A stretch of 64,000 nt of DNA from Methylobacterium nonmethylotrophicum (GCF_004745635.1 NZ_SRLB01000007.1:246416-310415); one strand, 5' to 3'. Positions 37,466 through 46,692 are shown, counted from the stretch's first letter. Notes: generated from the sequence alone by a model not told the origin. Numbers and translations are program-made.

Positions 37466-39137
37466 GGGCGTCCTCCGGCCTCTCGGCCTCGTCGGACCAG
37501 CCGAGGCCGGCATACTGCGCCCGCAGCTCGCGCTTGAGCAGCTTGCCGGCGGTGTTGCGGGGCAGGTCCTCCTGGAACAGGATGCGCTTGGGCACCTTGA
37601 ACGGCGCCAGCCCGGCGCGGCAATGGGCGATCAAGTCGTCGGCGCTGGCGTCGGTGCCCGGCCGCATCACGACCACGGCGGTGACCGCCTCGATCCATTT
37701 CGGGTGCGGCAGGGCGATCACCGCCACCTCCGAGACGCTCGGGTGGGTGAACAGCACCTCCTCGACCTCCCGGCTCGCCACGATGGTGCCGCCGGTCTTG
37801 ATCACGTCCTTCACCCGGTCCACCACCGTGATGTAGCCGGCCTCGTCCATCACCCCGACATCGCCCGAGTGGAACCAGCCGCCCCGGAACGCCTCGCGCG
37901 TCTCCTCCGGCTTGTCCCAGTACCCGGCCATCAGCTGGGGCGAGCGGTGGACAATCTCGCCGCGCTCGCCCACGGCCACGTCCTGCATCGCATCGTCGAC
38001 GATCCGGGTCTCGACGTTGAAGACCGGGCGGCCGCAGGAGGCCGGGCGGGCGTCGTGCTCCTCGGGGCGCAGGACGGTGGCGAGGGGGGCGATCTCGCTC
38101 TGTCCGTAGCAGTTGTAGGGCTGCGCGCCCGGCAGGCGCGCCCGCAGCTCCTCCAGCACCGGCACCGGCATGATCGAGGCGCCGTAATAGACGTGGCGCA
38201 GGCACGTCAGGTCGCGGGTGCCGAAATCGGGGTGGCGCAGCAGGCTGATCCAGACCGTCGGGGGTGCGAAGAACGAGGTGAGGCGGTGCTCCTCGATCAG
38301 CCGCAGGCAGGTCTCAGGGACCGGCGCCTCGATCAGCACCGTCTCGGCCCCGGCGAGGAGCTGGGGCATGGTGAAGGCGTGCATCTGCGCGGTGTGGTAG
38401 AGCGGCAGGGCCGCGAGCGCCCGGTCGCCCGGGCCGAAATCGAGGGCGAGGATGCAGCTGAGATACTCGGCGAGGAGCCCCCGGCTCGTCATCATGGCGC
38501 CCTTCGGCGCCGCGGTCGTGCCCGAGGTGTAGAGGAGCTGCACCACGTCCCCATCCTCGATGGCGACCTCGACCGGCTCGCCCTCGCCCTCGGCCAGGCC
38601 CGCGGCCTCCGCGAGGCCCAGCACGTCGAGGCCGGTGCCGCCGAACAGGGTGCCGAACCAGGGGCCGGTCCCCTCGCCGAGCGCGGTCCGGGCGTTGCCC
38701 TCGAGGGCCGGATCGACGATCAGCGCCCGGGCGCCCGACTGCTCGACGATGTAGCGCAGCTCGCGGCCGGTGAGCGCGTAATTGACCGGGACGTGGATGA
38801 TCCCGGCGCGGGCGCAGGCGAGCCAGAGGATCAGGTAGGCGTCCGAGTTGCGCCCGAGTGCCCCGAGCCGGTCGCCGCGGGTGAGCCCCGCCGCGATCAG
38901 GCCGCGGGCGACCCGGTCGACGGCACGGTCGAGGGCGGCAAAGCTCCAGCGCCGGCCGGCGAAGGACAGGGCGTTGCGCTCGCGGTGGCGCCGGGCCGTG
39001 CGGCGCAGGGCGTCCGAGATCGTGTCGCGCCGGGCGCGCAGGGCCTCGTGCCCGGCGGGCGCTCCATCGGCTCCCCTTGCGTCTCCCGTCGCGGCTTCGT
39101 TGGCGGCTGCCATCGCGGCTCCTCCTGGTGTCGTCAT
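37455..39137 (-). CDS. Acyl-CoA synthetase (AMP-forming)
   Basis: 560 aa ANL-superfamily ligase. The ATP/AMP signature is LLYTSGTTAAPKGAMM, the A5-like motif YNCYGQSEIAP, the hinge GWFHSGDVGVMDEAGYITVVD with RVKDVIKTGG, and the catalytic Lys near the end in NTAGKLLKREL. It activates a carboxylic acid (fatty or aromatic, not determinable) to its CoA ester. Start 39137 (MTTPGGAAM) has GAGGAGCGGAC upstream. It sits between a solute-binding protein and a hydratase gene on the same strand. Confidence 0.92.
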   Translation of the reverse strand: MTTPGGAAMAAANEAATGDARGADGAPAGHEALRARRDTISDALRRTARRHRERNALSFAGRRWSFAALDRAVDRVARGLIAAGLTRGDRLGALGRNSDAYLILWLACARAGIIHVPVNYALTGRELRYIVEQSGARALIVDPALEGNARTALGEGTGPWFGTLFGGTGLDVLGLAEAAGLAEGEGEPVEVAIEDGDVVQLLYTSGTTAAPKGAMMTSRGLLAEYLSCILALDFGPGDRALAALPLYHTAQMHAFTMPQLLAGAETVLIEAPVPETCLRLIEEHRLTSFFAPPTVWISLLRHPDFGTRDLTCLRHVYYGASIMPVPVLEELRARLPGAQPYNCYGQSEIAPLATVLRPEEHDARPASCGRPVFNVETRIVDDAMQDVAVGERGEIVHRSPQLMAGYWDKPEETREAFRGGWFHSGDVGVMDEAGYITVVDRVKDVIKTGGTIVASREVEEVLFTHPSVSEVAVIALPHPKWIEAVTAVVVMRPGTDASADDLIAHCRAGLAPFKVPKRILFQEDLPRNTAGKLLKRELRAQYAGLGWSDEAERPEDARVR

Positions 39138-39244
39138 GTCCGCTCCTCGTCGACGCGCCGCGCGGCCCGGGCTCCCGGGACGATGGTCGTCCCGGCGGCC
39201 GGACCGCGCGGCGAGGATTTTTTGAAGTCGCGCGACGCGCCCAG

Positions 39245-40453
39245 CTACTGCGACCGGGCGACGAGGCGGCACTGGCTCTCGGCGAGGGGGCGGAAGGCCT
39301 GCTCCGGCGGGATCGCGGCGACCAGCTTGTAGATGTCGTTCCGGTTCCTGGATTCGGCCGGGGCCTTCACCTGGAACAGGTACATCGTGTGCAGCTTGCG
39401 GCCGTCCTCGCGGATGCTGCCGGTTCCGAAGACCGGATCGTCGGTCGGCATCGCCTTCATCCTGGCGAGGACGGCCCCGGTCTCCGTGGTGCCGGCCGCC
39501 TGCACGGCCTTGAGGTAGTGGAGGACGGACGAGTAGACGCCGGCCTGGACCGAGGTCGGGGTGCGGCCCTGATAGGCGCGGGCGAAGCGCTCGGCGAAGT
39601 CCCGGGTCCTGTCGTTGAGGTCGGAATAGTAGGCTTCGGTGAGGACGAGGCCCTGCGCCACCTCGAGCCCGATGGCCTGGATGTCGCTGGAGAAGACCAG
39701 GAGGCCGGCGAGCTTCTGGCCGCCCTGCGTGAGGCCGAACTCCTTGGCCTGCTTGATGGCGTTGATGGTGTCGCCGCCGGCATTGGCGAGCCCCACCACC
39801 TTGGCGCCCGAGCCCTGCGCCTGGATCAGGAACGACGAGAAGTCCTGGCCGGGGAACGGATGGCGCACCCTGCCGACGACCTTGCCGCCGGCCTGCTGCA
39901 CCACCGCCTCGGTGTCGCGCTCCAGCGCGTGGCCGAAGGCATAGTCGGCGGTAACGAAGAACCACGTGTCGTGGCCCGCACGGACCATCGCGCCGCCGGT
40001 GCCCCGGCTCAGCGCGTAGGTGTCGAAGGTACAGTGGATGGTGTTGGGCGAGCAGGCCTTGCCGGTCAGGTCCGAGGTCCCGCCGCCGGAGACCAGCAGG
40101 ATCTTGTTCTTCTCGCGGGTGATCTCGTTCACCGCCAGCGCGACCGACGAGGTCGGCACGTCGACGATGACGTCGACACCCTCCTTGTCGTACCAGGTGC
40201 GGGCGACGTTGGCGCCGATATCGGGCTTGTTCTGGTGGTCGGCGCCGACGACCGTGACCTCGATGCCCTTCTCGCGGGCCTTGAAGTCCTCGACCGCCAT
40301 CCGGGCGGCCGCCGCCGATCCTTCCCCGGTGATGTCGGCGTAGAGGCCGGACCGGTCGTTCAGCACGCCGATCTTGGTCCTGATCTGCGCCTGCGCCTCA
40401 GCGGCGCTCATCGCGCCGATGAGGCCGACGACGATGGCCTTCCAGGGGCTCAT
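39245..40453 (-). CDS. Branched-chain-amino-acid-type ABC transporter substrate-binding protein
   Basis: 402 aa type I periplasmic binding protein (LivK group). A Sec signal peptide (AIVVGLIGAMSAAEAQAQ) precedes the mature part, which begins IRTKIGVLNDRSGLYADITG. Later blocks are DVIVDVPTSSVALAVNEIT and TWFFVTADYAFGHALE. No permease or ATPase gene is in the window, so it must work with a distant transporter. Lying upstream of the ligase and hydratase genes, it may bind the acid that they degrade; members of this group often bind aromatic acids rather than amino acids. Confidence 0.88.
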   Translation of the reverse strand: MSPWKAIVVGLIGAMSAAEAQAQIRTKIGVLNDRSGLYADITGEGSAAAARMAVEDFKAREKGIEVTVVGADHQNKPDIGANVARTWYDKEGVDVIVDVPTSSVALAVNEITREKNKILLVSGGGTSDLTGKACSPNTIHCTFDTYALSRGTGGAMVRAGHDTWFFVTADYAFGHALERDTEAVVQQAGGKVVGRVRHPFPGQDFSSFLIQAQGSGAKVVGLANAGGDTINAIKQAKEFGLTQGGQKLAGLLVFSSDIQAIGLEVAQGLVLTEAYYSDLNDRTRDFAERFARAYQGRTPTSVQAGVYSSVLHYLKAVQAAGTTETGAVLARMKAMPTDDPVFGTGSIREDGRKLHTMYLFQVKAPAESRNRNDIYKLVAAIPPEQAFRPLAESQCRLVARSQ

Positions 40454-40954
40454 GTGACTCCTCCCGCCGCGCGCGCCTGGCTTGGTGCGGCCCGCTTCGG
40501 CTCCAGTGGCGTTTCCGGTGGCTCTGGTCTTTTCTTGGTGTGGTGATTGAATTCGGAGTCGGGTTATCCCGATGCCGGATCCTCCTGCCGTGGATTGCTT
40601 GGCGTTGCGCGCGCAATACTGGCAGAGATCGGCCCGGATCGCGTCTCAAGCATACCTGCCATGCATTCCCGGGCAGGACCGTAGCTGGCACCCCATCCTG
40701 CGTCAACGACCGCACCGGGTTCATCTTTCGGCTGAGACGCCGTGCACGGCGGATCCCGGAATCGACCTGAAAGATCGTCGGGGCAGGCGGGATTGCGGGC
40801 GCGTCGCTGACGCCCCAGCGCCGGGAAGGTCGCTGCCGCCGCGCAGGGCCCCAAAAGGCTGGCGGTCCGATCGAAGCGATGGACGGGAGCGGGCCAGCCG
40901 TGCCGACGAACCGCGTCAGGCAGCCGCCGACGCTTTCTTCAGCCTTGTGCGAAG
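40454..40954. other. Intergenic region before the tRNA array
   Basis: About 500 bp between the binding-protein start and the first tRNA. AT-richer at 40510-40560, near the expected promoter of the binding-protein gene. It is also where tRNA transcripts on the minus strand would end. No supported coding frame or terminator hairpin was found. Confidence 0.35.
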
Positions 40955-41031
40955 TGGCGCGCCCGAAAGGATTCGAACCTCTGACCCCCAGATTCGTAGT
41001 CTGGTGCTCTATCCAGCTGAGCTACGGGCGC
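40955..41031 (-). tRNA. tRNA-Arg (anticodon ACG), copy 1
   Basis: 77 nt on the minus strand. Acceptor GCGCCCG pairs with CGGGCGC, the D-arm is AGCTCAGCTGGATAGAGC, the anticodon loop CTACGAA gives ACG (Arg, wobble A to I), and the T-arm has GGTTCGAATCC. The 3' CCA is encoded. Sequence identical to the next two copies. Confidence 0.97.
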
Positions 41032-41114
41032 CCGATCGAAGGCAGAGCCCTCGATGATGCCAGGCGCAATGCAGCGTCGCCGCTCACACCACGCCCTGAC
41101 CGACACTGCAAGAA

Positions 41115-41191
41115 TGGCGCGCCCGAAAGGATTCGAACCTCTGACCCCCAGATTCGTAGTCTGGTGCTCTATCCAGCTGAGCTACGGGCGC
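41115..41191 (-). tRNA. tRNA-Arg (anticodon ACG), copy 2
   Basis: Identical 77-nt cloverleaf to copy 1, exactly 160 bp away, with encoded CCA. The spacer on each side (83 bp) is the same. Confidence 0.97.
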
Positions 41192-41274
41192 CCGATCGAA
41201 GGCAGAGCCCTCGATGATGCCAGGCGCAATGCAGCGTCGCCGCTCACACCACGCCCTGACCGACACTGCAAGAA

Positions 41275-41351
41275 TGGCGCGCCCGAAAGGATTCGAACCT
41301 CTGACCCCCAGATTCGTAGTCTGGTGCTCTATCCAGCTGAGCTACGGGCGC
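41275..41351 (-). tRNA. tRNA-Arg (anticodon ACG), copy 3
   Basis: Third identical copy, again at a 160-bp step. It is first in transcription order, so any shared promoter would lie in 41352-41485. Confidence 0.97.
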
Positions 41352-41485
41352 CTGACCGGGGGAGCGGTGCCGCCCCGCCGGTGGAGGTGGGATCTAAGGG
41401 GTTCGCCCCGGCTTGGCAACCCAAAAACGTGGCAACCCTGAAAACGCCGGCAGGAGGGGCCGCCGATGGACGGCCCCTCCCCGTC

Positions 41486-42919
41486 TCAGAAGCCCGCCTG
41501 GGTGACGAACTTGGTGTTGAGGTAGGCCTCGATCGCCTCCGAGCCGCCCTCGCTGCCGTAACCCGAATCCTTCACGCCGCCGAAGGGCGTCTCCGGCAGG
41601 GCGATGCCGTGGTGGTTGATCGACATCATGCCGCTCTCCACCCGCGTGGCGAGCTTGGTGGCGGTCTCGGCCGAGCGGGTATAGGCGTAGGCGGCCAGGC
41701 CGTAGGGCAGGCGGTTGGCCTCCGCGAAGGCCTCCTCGTCGTCCGAGAAGCGCTGGATCGCGGCGATCGGCCCGAACGGCTCCTCGTTCATGATCCGGGC
41801 GTCGAGCGGCACCTCGGTGAAGATTGTGGGCTCGAAGAAGTTGCCCTGGTTGCCGATGCGCTTGCCGCCGGTGCGCAGGCGCGCGCCCTTCTGCTCGGCA
41901 TCGGCCACGAAGCCCTCCATCGCCTCGATGCGGCGGCCATGGGCGAGCGGGCCCATCTTCACGCCCTCCTCCAGGCCGTTGCCGACCTTGAGGTCGCGGG
42001 AGAAGCCGATGAAGCCGTCCACGAAGGCATCGAAGACCGAATCGTGGACGAGGAAGCGGGTCGGCGCGACGCAGACCTGGCCGGCATTGCGGTACTTGTT
42101 GGCGCCGAGCACCTGCACGGCCTTGGTCACGTCGGCATCGCGGAAGACGATCGCCGGGGCGTGGCCGCCGAGCTCCATCGTGGCGCGCTTCATGTGCTTG
42201 CCGGCAAGCGCCGCGAGCTCCTTGCCGATCGCGGTCGAGCCCGTGAAGGTGATCTTGCGGATCACCGGGTGCGGGATCAGGTAGGAGGAGATCTCCGCCG
42301 GGTCGCCGTAGACGAGGCCGAGCACGTCGCCCGGCACGCCGGCATCGAGCAGGGCCTGGATCAGGGCGGTGCAGCTCGCCGGCGTGTCCTCGGGCCCCTT
42401 GAGGATCACCGAGCAGCCGGTGCAGAGGGCGGCCGCGACCTTGCGCACTGCCTGGTTGATCGGGAAGTTCCACGGCGTGAACGCCGCGACCGGGCCGACC
42501 GGCTCGCGGATGACGAGCTGCATCACGCCCTCGGCCCGCGGCGGGATCACCCGGCCGTAGGCGCGCCGGCCCTCTTCCGCGAACCAGTCCATGGTGTCGG
42601 CGCCGCCGAGCACCTCCATCTTGGCTTCCGCCAGCGGCTTGCCCTGCTCGAGGGTCATGATCCGGGCGATCGCGTCGACCCGCTCCCGCATCAGGTTGGC
42701 GGCCTTGCGCAGCACCTTGCTGCGCTCGAAGGCCGAGACCTTGCGCCAGGCCTTGAAGCCGCGGTCGGCGGCCTCGAGGGCCTCGTCGAGGTCCTGGCGG
42801 GTCGCGACGGCGAGCTGGCTCAGGGTCTCGCCCGTCGCCGGGTTGAGGATCGGCAGGGTCTGGCCGCTGGCGCCGTTGCGCCACTCGCCTGCGATGTGGA
42901 GCTTCACGTCTGGGAACAT
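41486..42919 (-). CDS. NAD(P)-dependent succinate-semialdehyde dehydrogenase family protein
   Basis: 477 aa aldehyde dehydrogenase. N-terminal [20 protein letters not shown], cofactor-fold [14 protein letters not shown], catalytic Glu in [14 protein letters not shown], catalytic Cys in [15 protein letters not shown], and C-terminal [17 protein letters not shown]. The pattern is that of the GabD/SSADH group, giving succinate from succinate semialdehyde. Related semialdehydes are possible, so I leave the symbol blank. It stands alone between the tRNA array and a small membrane protein; no gabT is seen. Confidence 0.88.
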   Translation of the reverse strand: MFPDVKLHIAGEWRNGASGQTLPILNPATGETLSQLAVATRQDLDEALEAADRGFKAWRKVSAFERSKVLRKAANLMRERVDAIARIMTLEQGKPLAEAKMEVLGGADTMDWFAEEGRRAYGRVIPPRAEGVMQLVIREPVGPVAAFTPWNFPINQAVRKVAAALCTGCSVILKGPEDTPASCTALIQALLDAGVPGDVLGLVYGDPAEISSYLIPHPVIRKITFTGSTAIGKELAALAGKHMKRATMELGGHAPAIVFRDADVTKAVQVLGANKYRNAGQVCVAPTRFLVHDSVFDAFVDGFIGFSRDLKVGNGLEEGVKMGPLAHGRRIEAMEGFVADAEQKGARLRTGGKRIGNQGNFFEPTIFTEVPLDARIMNEEPFGPIAAIQRFSDDEEAFAEANRLPYGLAAYAYTRSAETATKLATRVESGMMSINHHGIALPETPFGGVKDSGYGSEGGSEAIEAYLNTKFVTQAGF

Positions 42920-43054
42920 CGGGGGCTCATCCTCGTGCCGAAAAGGGACCGCCCGTACTTAAGGCAGTCCTCCCCGGCGAGACAGGCTGCGCCGTGCAAT
43001 ACTCGACCCTCGTGAGAGCATTCGCGGGGCCGAGCCGGCGCGCCCCTGCCGCCG

Positions 43055-43432
43055 TCAGCGCGAGCCGATGGCGCGGGCGATGTCCTCGAACCGCTGCTGC
43101 GTCGCGCCGATCTGGCCGTAGACGTTCTGGCGCGTGCACGCCGTGACCGTCATGCCGTAGTAGAACATGCCGGAGTCGCGCTGCCCGCGGCAGTCGAGGT
43201 AGTTCGGCAGCACGAAGATCGAGAACATCACGAGGGCGAAGAGGCCGAACTTCAGAAACAGCTTCACCGGCCAGGGCAGGTACGAGAAGGCGCGCTCCTT
43301 CTTGTACTCCGCCGGCGCACTCGTGACGACGATCCGGACGTCGCCGCGCTCGTGGTCGAAGCCGCGGTCCACCCCTCGATTCATGCCGCGGTCGAGACGT
43401 TCGATCCCGCTCACCCGGTTCTGCCCGTGCAT
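43055..43432 (-). CDS. Hypothetical single-pass membrane protein
   Basis: 125 aa. Basic/acidic N-terminal part, one membrane helix at about residues 57-75 (FLKFGLFALVMFSIFVLPNY), and a C-terminal part with two Cys (LDCRGQRD, VTACTRQN) that would suit an extracytoplasmic disulfide. Start 43432 (MHGQNRVSG) is preferred for its strong GGGGGACAGGGG; ATG 43480 is an in-frame alternative. Family not recognised. Confidence 0.7.
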   Translation of the reverse strand: MHGQNRVSGIERLDRGMNRGVDRGFDHERGDVRIVVTSAPAEYKKERAFSYLPWPVKLFLKFGLFALVMFSIFVLPNYLDCRGQRDSGMFYYGMTVTACTRQNVYGQIGATQQRFEDIARAIGSR

Positions 43433-43589
43433 CCCCTGTCCCCCAAATCCCGCATCACGGTCGCGGATCGTGCGGATCATCTCGCCGCAACCGGATTAAA
43501 TTTTCGTACCCCGCGATGGTTGTACTCTCGGTACCGCGGCGCTTGCCTGAAAAAGTCTTTACCTTGCGGCAGAAGCGGTTGGGCACAAT

Positions 43590-43721
43590 GCATCACGCGG
43601 CGCGCGCCGGTGCTCCGGCATGCGCCCGCGCCCGTCCCGGCGGCCTTGCAACCGGCACAAGGGTCCCGCCCCAACGGGCGTTCCTCCAAGACTTCGGGCC
43701 GCCCGCGATGGCGGCTTTTTT
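43590..43721 (+). ncRNA. Candidate small RNA ending at an orphan terminator
   Basis: A strong + strand terminator (43698-43721) lies between two minus-strand genes, so it cannot end either of them. The sequence before it contains several GC hairpins (for example GCCGGTGCTCCGGC) and an unpaired CCTCC stretch near 43684 that could pair with Shine-Dalgarno sites. The 5' end is uncertain; an imperfect promoter-like region (TTGCGG, CACAAT) lies at 43564-43589 with too short a spacer. No open frame of interest. Confidence 0.45.
43698..43721 (+). terminator. Orphan rho-independent terminator
   Basis: GCCGCC (43698-43703) pairs with GGCGGC (43710-43715) around CGCGAT, followed by six T (43716-43721). 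Read on the other strand there is no T-run behind the stem, so it works only for + strand transcription. Confidence 0.75.
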
Positions 43722-43759
43722 CTGTCCCGGGCGGATGGATCGACGGCGCGTGCGGCCGG

Positions 43760-44368
43760 TCAGAGCACGACGTGACGGCCGAAGGTCTCGGGCCGGAACG
43801 GCAGCCGGAAGGTGACCGCGAATCCGGTCTCAAGGTGGCGCACCACGGTGGCGCGGCGCTTGCCGACGGTGACCGCCTCGCCGACCGCCGGCTTGTCGTC
43901 CACCGCGATCGCCGCGCCCGACATCGAGATGTCGATGACCGTCCCGGGCAGGACCTGGCCGTCGGCGCGGCGCACCTCGACGGCGCGCTGGGTCGGCACG
44001 ATGCGCGGGTCGCTGCGCTGGTCGGCCCGCCCGCTCGCCTGGCCGGCGAGCCAGTCGAGGCGTGCGGCAAAGCGGGCCCGGCGCTCTGGCCCGACCTCCA
44101 CCGCGAGGGTGAAGCCGTCCGACGAGATCGACCGGATCGCCCCCGCCACCGGCCCGACATCGTCGAGGTAGAGCGTGACGGGATCACCCAGGAGGCCGCT
44201 CTCGGGCGCCAGCACCTCGATCGCCGACAGCGAGAGGCTGCGGGTCTCGCAGGCATGCTCCACCCCGCCCGGCAGCAGGTAGCGCCCGCTGACCCGGATC
44301 TGGATCGGCCGGGTTCCCGGTTCCGGTTCGGGCTGAATATGCAACTTCAAGGCGTCTGCCACGATCAT
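43760..44368 (-). CDS. PilZ-domain protein (two PilZ-like units)
   Basis: 202 aa. The C-terminal unit has the c-di-GMP-binding signature: DQRSDPRIVP (RxxxR-type) and VIDISMSGAAIAVD (DxSxxG). The N-terminal unit (IQIRVSGRYLLPGG, TRSLSLSAIEVLA) has the same beta-barrel rhythm but a degenerate motif, so only one unit should bind the nucleotide. No catalytic domain. Likely a c-di-GMP-responsive adaptor for motility, surface or polysaccharide control; the neighbours do not say which. Confidence 0.82.
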   Translation of the reverse strand: MIVADALKLHIQPEPEPGTRPIQIRVSGRYLLPGGVEHACETRSLSLSAIEVLAPESGLLGDPVTLYLDDVGPVAGAIRSISSDGFTLAVEVGPERRARFAARLDWLAGQASGRADQRSDPRIVPTQRAVEVRRADGQVLPGTVIDISMSGAAIAVDDKPAVGEAVTVGKRRATVVRHLETGFAVTFRLPFRPETFGRHVVL

Positions 44369-44784
44369 GCTGGTGTGTCACGGTAGCATTGCCCGGACCC
44401 GTGCGCGCCGCAAGGCTGTGGGATGCTCCCCCGGCATCTTCCGACGGGAGGCTTAATGCGGCGTGCATGGGATCGGCGCGATCGCGTGTCCACGGGCGGT
44501 TGCATGCCGGGCGAGCGCAGGAGCGGCCCGGGGCAAATGACCGCGGACGGACCCGCATCGCCCGGTCGACTCCCTGCGCTGACCGCAATCCGGCCCGGGC
44601 GCCGAAAGGTCGTCTCCCGCACGGCGCCGCCCTGCAAGGCTCATCGATGCGTGACGGCATGCTGCGTTTCCGGATGACCGGCCAACGAGCCCCCTGTCTC
44701 GTCAAATTCGAGCGACGGAATTGGTACCGGGTTCGCAGCTTTCTGCTCAGCTGCGCAAGGACTCACGAAGCAAGCGAGGCGCGC
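44369..44784. other. Intergenic region, nothing recognised
   Basis: 416 bp upstream of both the PilZ gene (minus) and the small gene at 44785 (plus), so it should hold both promoters. No supported frame, hairpin terminator or repeat was found. Confidence 0.3.
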
Positions 44785-45084
44785 ATGATGGGAGCACAGG
44801 AAGCGGAGGACCGGCTCGTGGCGCTCGAGGCGCTGACCACCGGGCTGATCCGGACGCTCCGCGGCGCAGGGGTGCTGCAGGAGGAGCAGGTCGGCGCGCT
44901 GCTCGACCGGGTGGAGGAGGCGATGACCGGGCAGCCGGGCGCCACCTTCGCGGCCCAGCAGCTCGCCGCGGCGGCCGACCCGCAGGGCCCCTTCCCGGGC
45001 CTCGGCGACACGCCGCCGGAGGCCCATCTCTGCGCCAGCTTCCGCCGGATCCTGTACGGGCAGGAGGCTGGCGCCCCGTGGTGA
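44785..45084 (+). CDS. Small hypothetical protein
   Basis: 99 aa, acidic, helical N-terminal half (EDRLVALEALTTGLIRTLRG, then VLQEEQVGALLDRVEEAM) and a less ordered C-terminal half. GAGG lies just upstream, and ATG 44788 is an equal start. No signal or membrane segment. Convergent with the HerA-like gene, 19 bp apart. Family not recognised. Confidence 0.6.
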   Translation: MMGAQEAEDRLVALEALTTGLIRTLRGAGVLQEEQVGALLDRVEEAMTGQPGATFAAQQLAAAADPQGPFPGLGDTPPEAHLCASFRRILYGQEAGAPW

Positions 45085-45103
45085 CGGCGCGGCCTGGTGC
45101 TCG

Positions 45104-46606
45104 CTATTCGGCCGCGAAAAGGCCGGCGGGCTCCTCCGCGCCGCCCTTCGGGTTGCCGGGGGCGGTCTCGCAGCCGAGCGCCGGCAGGGCGACGACGCGG
45201 TTGCCGCGGAAATCGGTGCGGCACACCGCGGCCCCGCGGCTCTCGACATAGGCGAGCAGCCGCCGCGCCCGGCCCGGCGAGCGCGAGCCGATGGCGCGGG
45301 CGAGGGCGTCGTCGGAGGGGCACGGCGCCCCGGCCCGGGCGGCGCGGGCCAGCAGCAGGAAGAGACCCTGCACCTCCTCGGGCAGGCCGGCGCAGGCCGC
45401 CATCACGGCATCGGCCTCCGCGCCCTCGGCCGCCTCGCCCTCGACGCCGGCCCGCGCGATGGCGAGGCGGCGGCGGAAGCGGCCGAGATCGAGCGGCTCG
45501 CCCGGCAGCCGCCGCATCCGGCAGCGCACCAGGAAGTCCTGGTAGAGCACCGCGATCGGGTGGTGGGCGGCGTCCGGGTCGGCGGCGATCTCGCGCAGGA
45601 TCTCGGCCAGCACCGCGTCGCGCTCCGCCTCGCCCATGCTCGGGGGCGCCTCGACCGGCTCGGGCGGGCGGTACTGGGCGAGCTGCTGCAGGAGGTCGGC
45701 CGGCGTCGGCCGCGGCGCGGGCCGCGGGGCCGGAGCCCAAGCCGCCTCGCCCTCGGACGGCGTCAGGATCAGCTCGCGCAGATCGTCGCCGGCGGCCGGG
45801 CTCGGCAAAGGCACGAGCTTGGGGCTCGACGAGCGGGCCGAGGTCGCGACCGGCCCGATGGCGATCGGCAGCGGGCGCTTCGACAAGGCCGGTCCGAGCG
45901 CGATGAAGTGGCCGCGCTCGAGATCGCGGAAGCTCTCCGCCTGGCGCCGCTCGAGGCCGAGGAGGTCGGCGGCGCGGGCCATGTCGATGTCGAGGAAGGT
46001 GCGGCCCATCAGGAAGTTCGACGCTTCCGCCGCGACGTTCTTGGCGAGCTTGGCGAGGCGCTGCGTCGCGATGATGCCGGCCAAGCCCCGCTTGCGGCCG
46101 CGGCACATCAGGTTGGTCATCGCGCCGAGCGAGGCCTTGCGGGCCTCGTCCGAGACCTCGCCGGCGGCGGCGGGCGCGAAGAGCTGCGCCTCGTCGACCA
46201 CGACCAGCACCGGGTACCAGTGATCGCGCTCGGCCTCGAACAGGCCGCCGAGGAAGGCCGCCGCGGCGCGCATCTGCGCCTCGACGTCGAGGTTCTCGAG
46301 CGTCAGCACCACCGAGACCCGGTGCGCGCGGACCCGCGCGGCGATGCGCTGCAGGTCGGCCTCGCCGTGGTCGCCCTCCACCACCACGTGGCCGTGGGCC
46401 CCGCTCAGGGTGACGAAGTCGCCCTCGGGGTCGATCACGACCTGCTGCACGTGCGGCGCGCTCTGCTCCAGGAGCCGGCGCAGGAGGTGCGACTTGCCCG
46501 AGCCGGAATTGCCCTGGACCAGGAGGCGGGTCGCCAGCAGCTCCTCCAGGTCGAGGGCGGCCGGCCGGCCGCCGCTCGCCACCCCCATCTCGACGCTGAT
46601 CGTCAT
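45104..46606 (-). CDS. HerA/DUF87-type ATPase
   Basis: 500 aa. Walker A is LVQGNSGSGKSHLLRRLLEQ at about residue 29. Next comes VVIDPEGDFVTL, a DUF87 hallmark, then Walker B VLVVVDEAQLFAP and an arginine-rich LMCRGRKRGLAGIIATQRLA block of the HerA-FtsK group. A helical C-terminal region of about 230 residues follows. Start 46606 (MTISVEMGVASGG) has GGGAG upstream. Hexameric DNA-pumping ATPases of this group often pair with a nuclease; none is encoded next to it. Confidence 0.85.
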   Translation of the reverse strand: MTISVEMGVASGGRPAALDLEELLATRLLVQGNSGSGKSHLLRRLLEQSAPHVQQVVIDPEGDFVTLSGAHGHVVVEGDHGEADLQRIAARVRAHRVSVVLTLENLDVEAQMRAAAAFLGGLFEAERDHWYPVLVVVDEAQLFAPAAAGEVSDEARKASLGAMTNLMCRGRKRGLAGIIATQRLAKLAKNVAAEASNFLMGRTFLDIDMARAADLLGLERRQAESFRDLERGHFIALGPALSKRPLPIAIGPVATSARSSSPKLVPLPSPAAGDDLRELILTPSEGEAAWAPAPRPAPRPTPADLLQQLAQYRPPEPVEAPPSMGEAERDAVLAEILREIAADPDAAHHPIAVLYQDFLVRCRMRRLPGEPLDLGRFRRRLAIARAGVEGEAAEGAEADAVMAACAGLPEEVQGLFLLLARAARAGAPCPSDDALARAIGSRSPGRARRLLAYVESRGAAVCRTDFRGNRVVALPALGCETAPGNPKGGAEEPAGLFAAE

Positions 46607-46692
46607 CTCGGCTCCCTGCGATGCCGGGACTCGTAACACGGCCGCAGCAGCCTCGATCCGCGTCCGCGCCAGAGGTCCACAGGCCATTCGCG

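Larger units (their letters stand above)
40955..41351. repeat. Perfect tandem repeat of 160 bp (tRNA-Arg plus 83-bp spacer)
   Basis: Three 77-bp tRNA genes and the two 83-bp spacers between them (41032-41114 and 41192-41274) are identical on inspection. Outside the array both flanks differ. This points to recent unequal crossing-over or slippage. Confidence 0.95.

Noticed and set aside
40572..43015. Open frames running through the tRNA array with repeated peptide blocks
   Set aside because: The repeated peptides are translations of the identical tRNA genes and spacers; the rest lies opposite the aldehyde dehydrogenase gene.
43560..43590. Sigma-70 promoter for the candidate sRNA
   Set aside because: TTGCGG and CACAAT are only 14 bp apart, too close for a standard promoter, so no promoter feature was listed.
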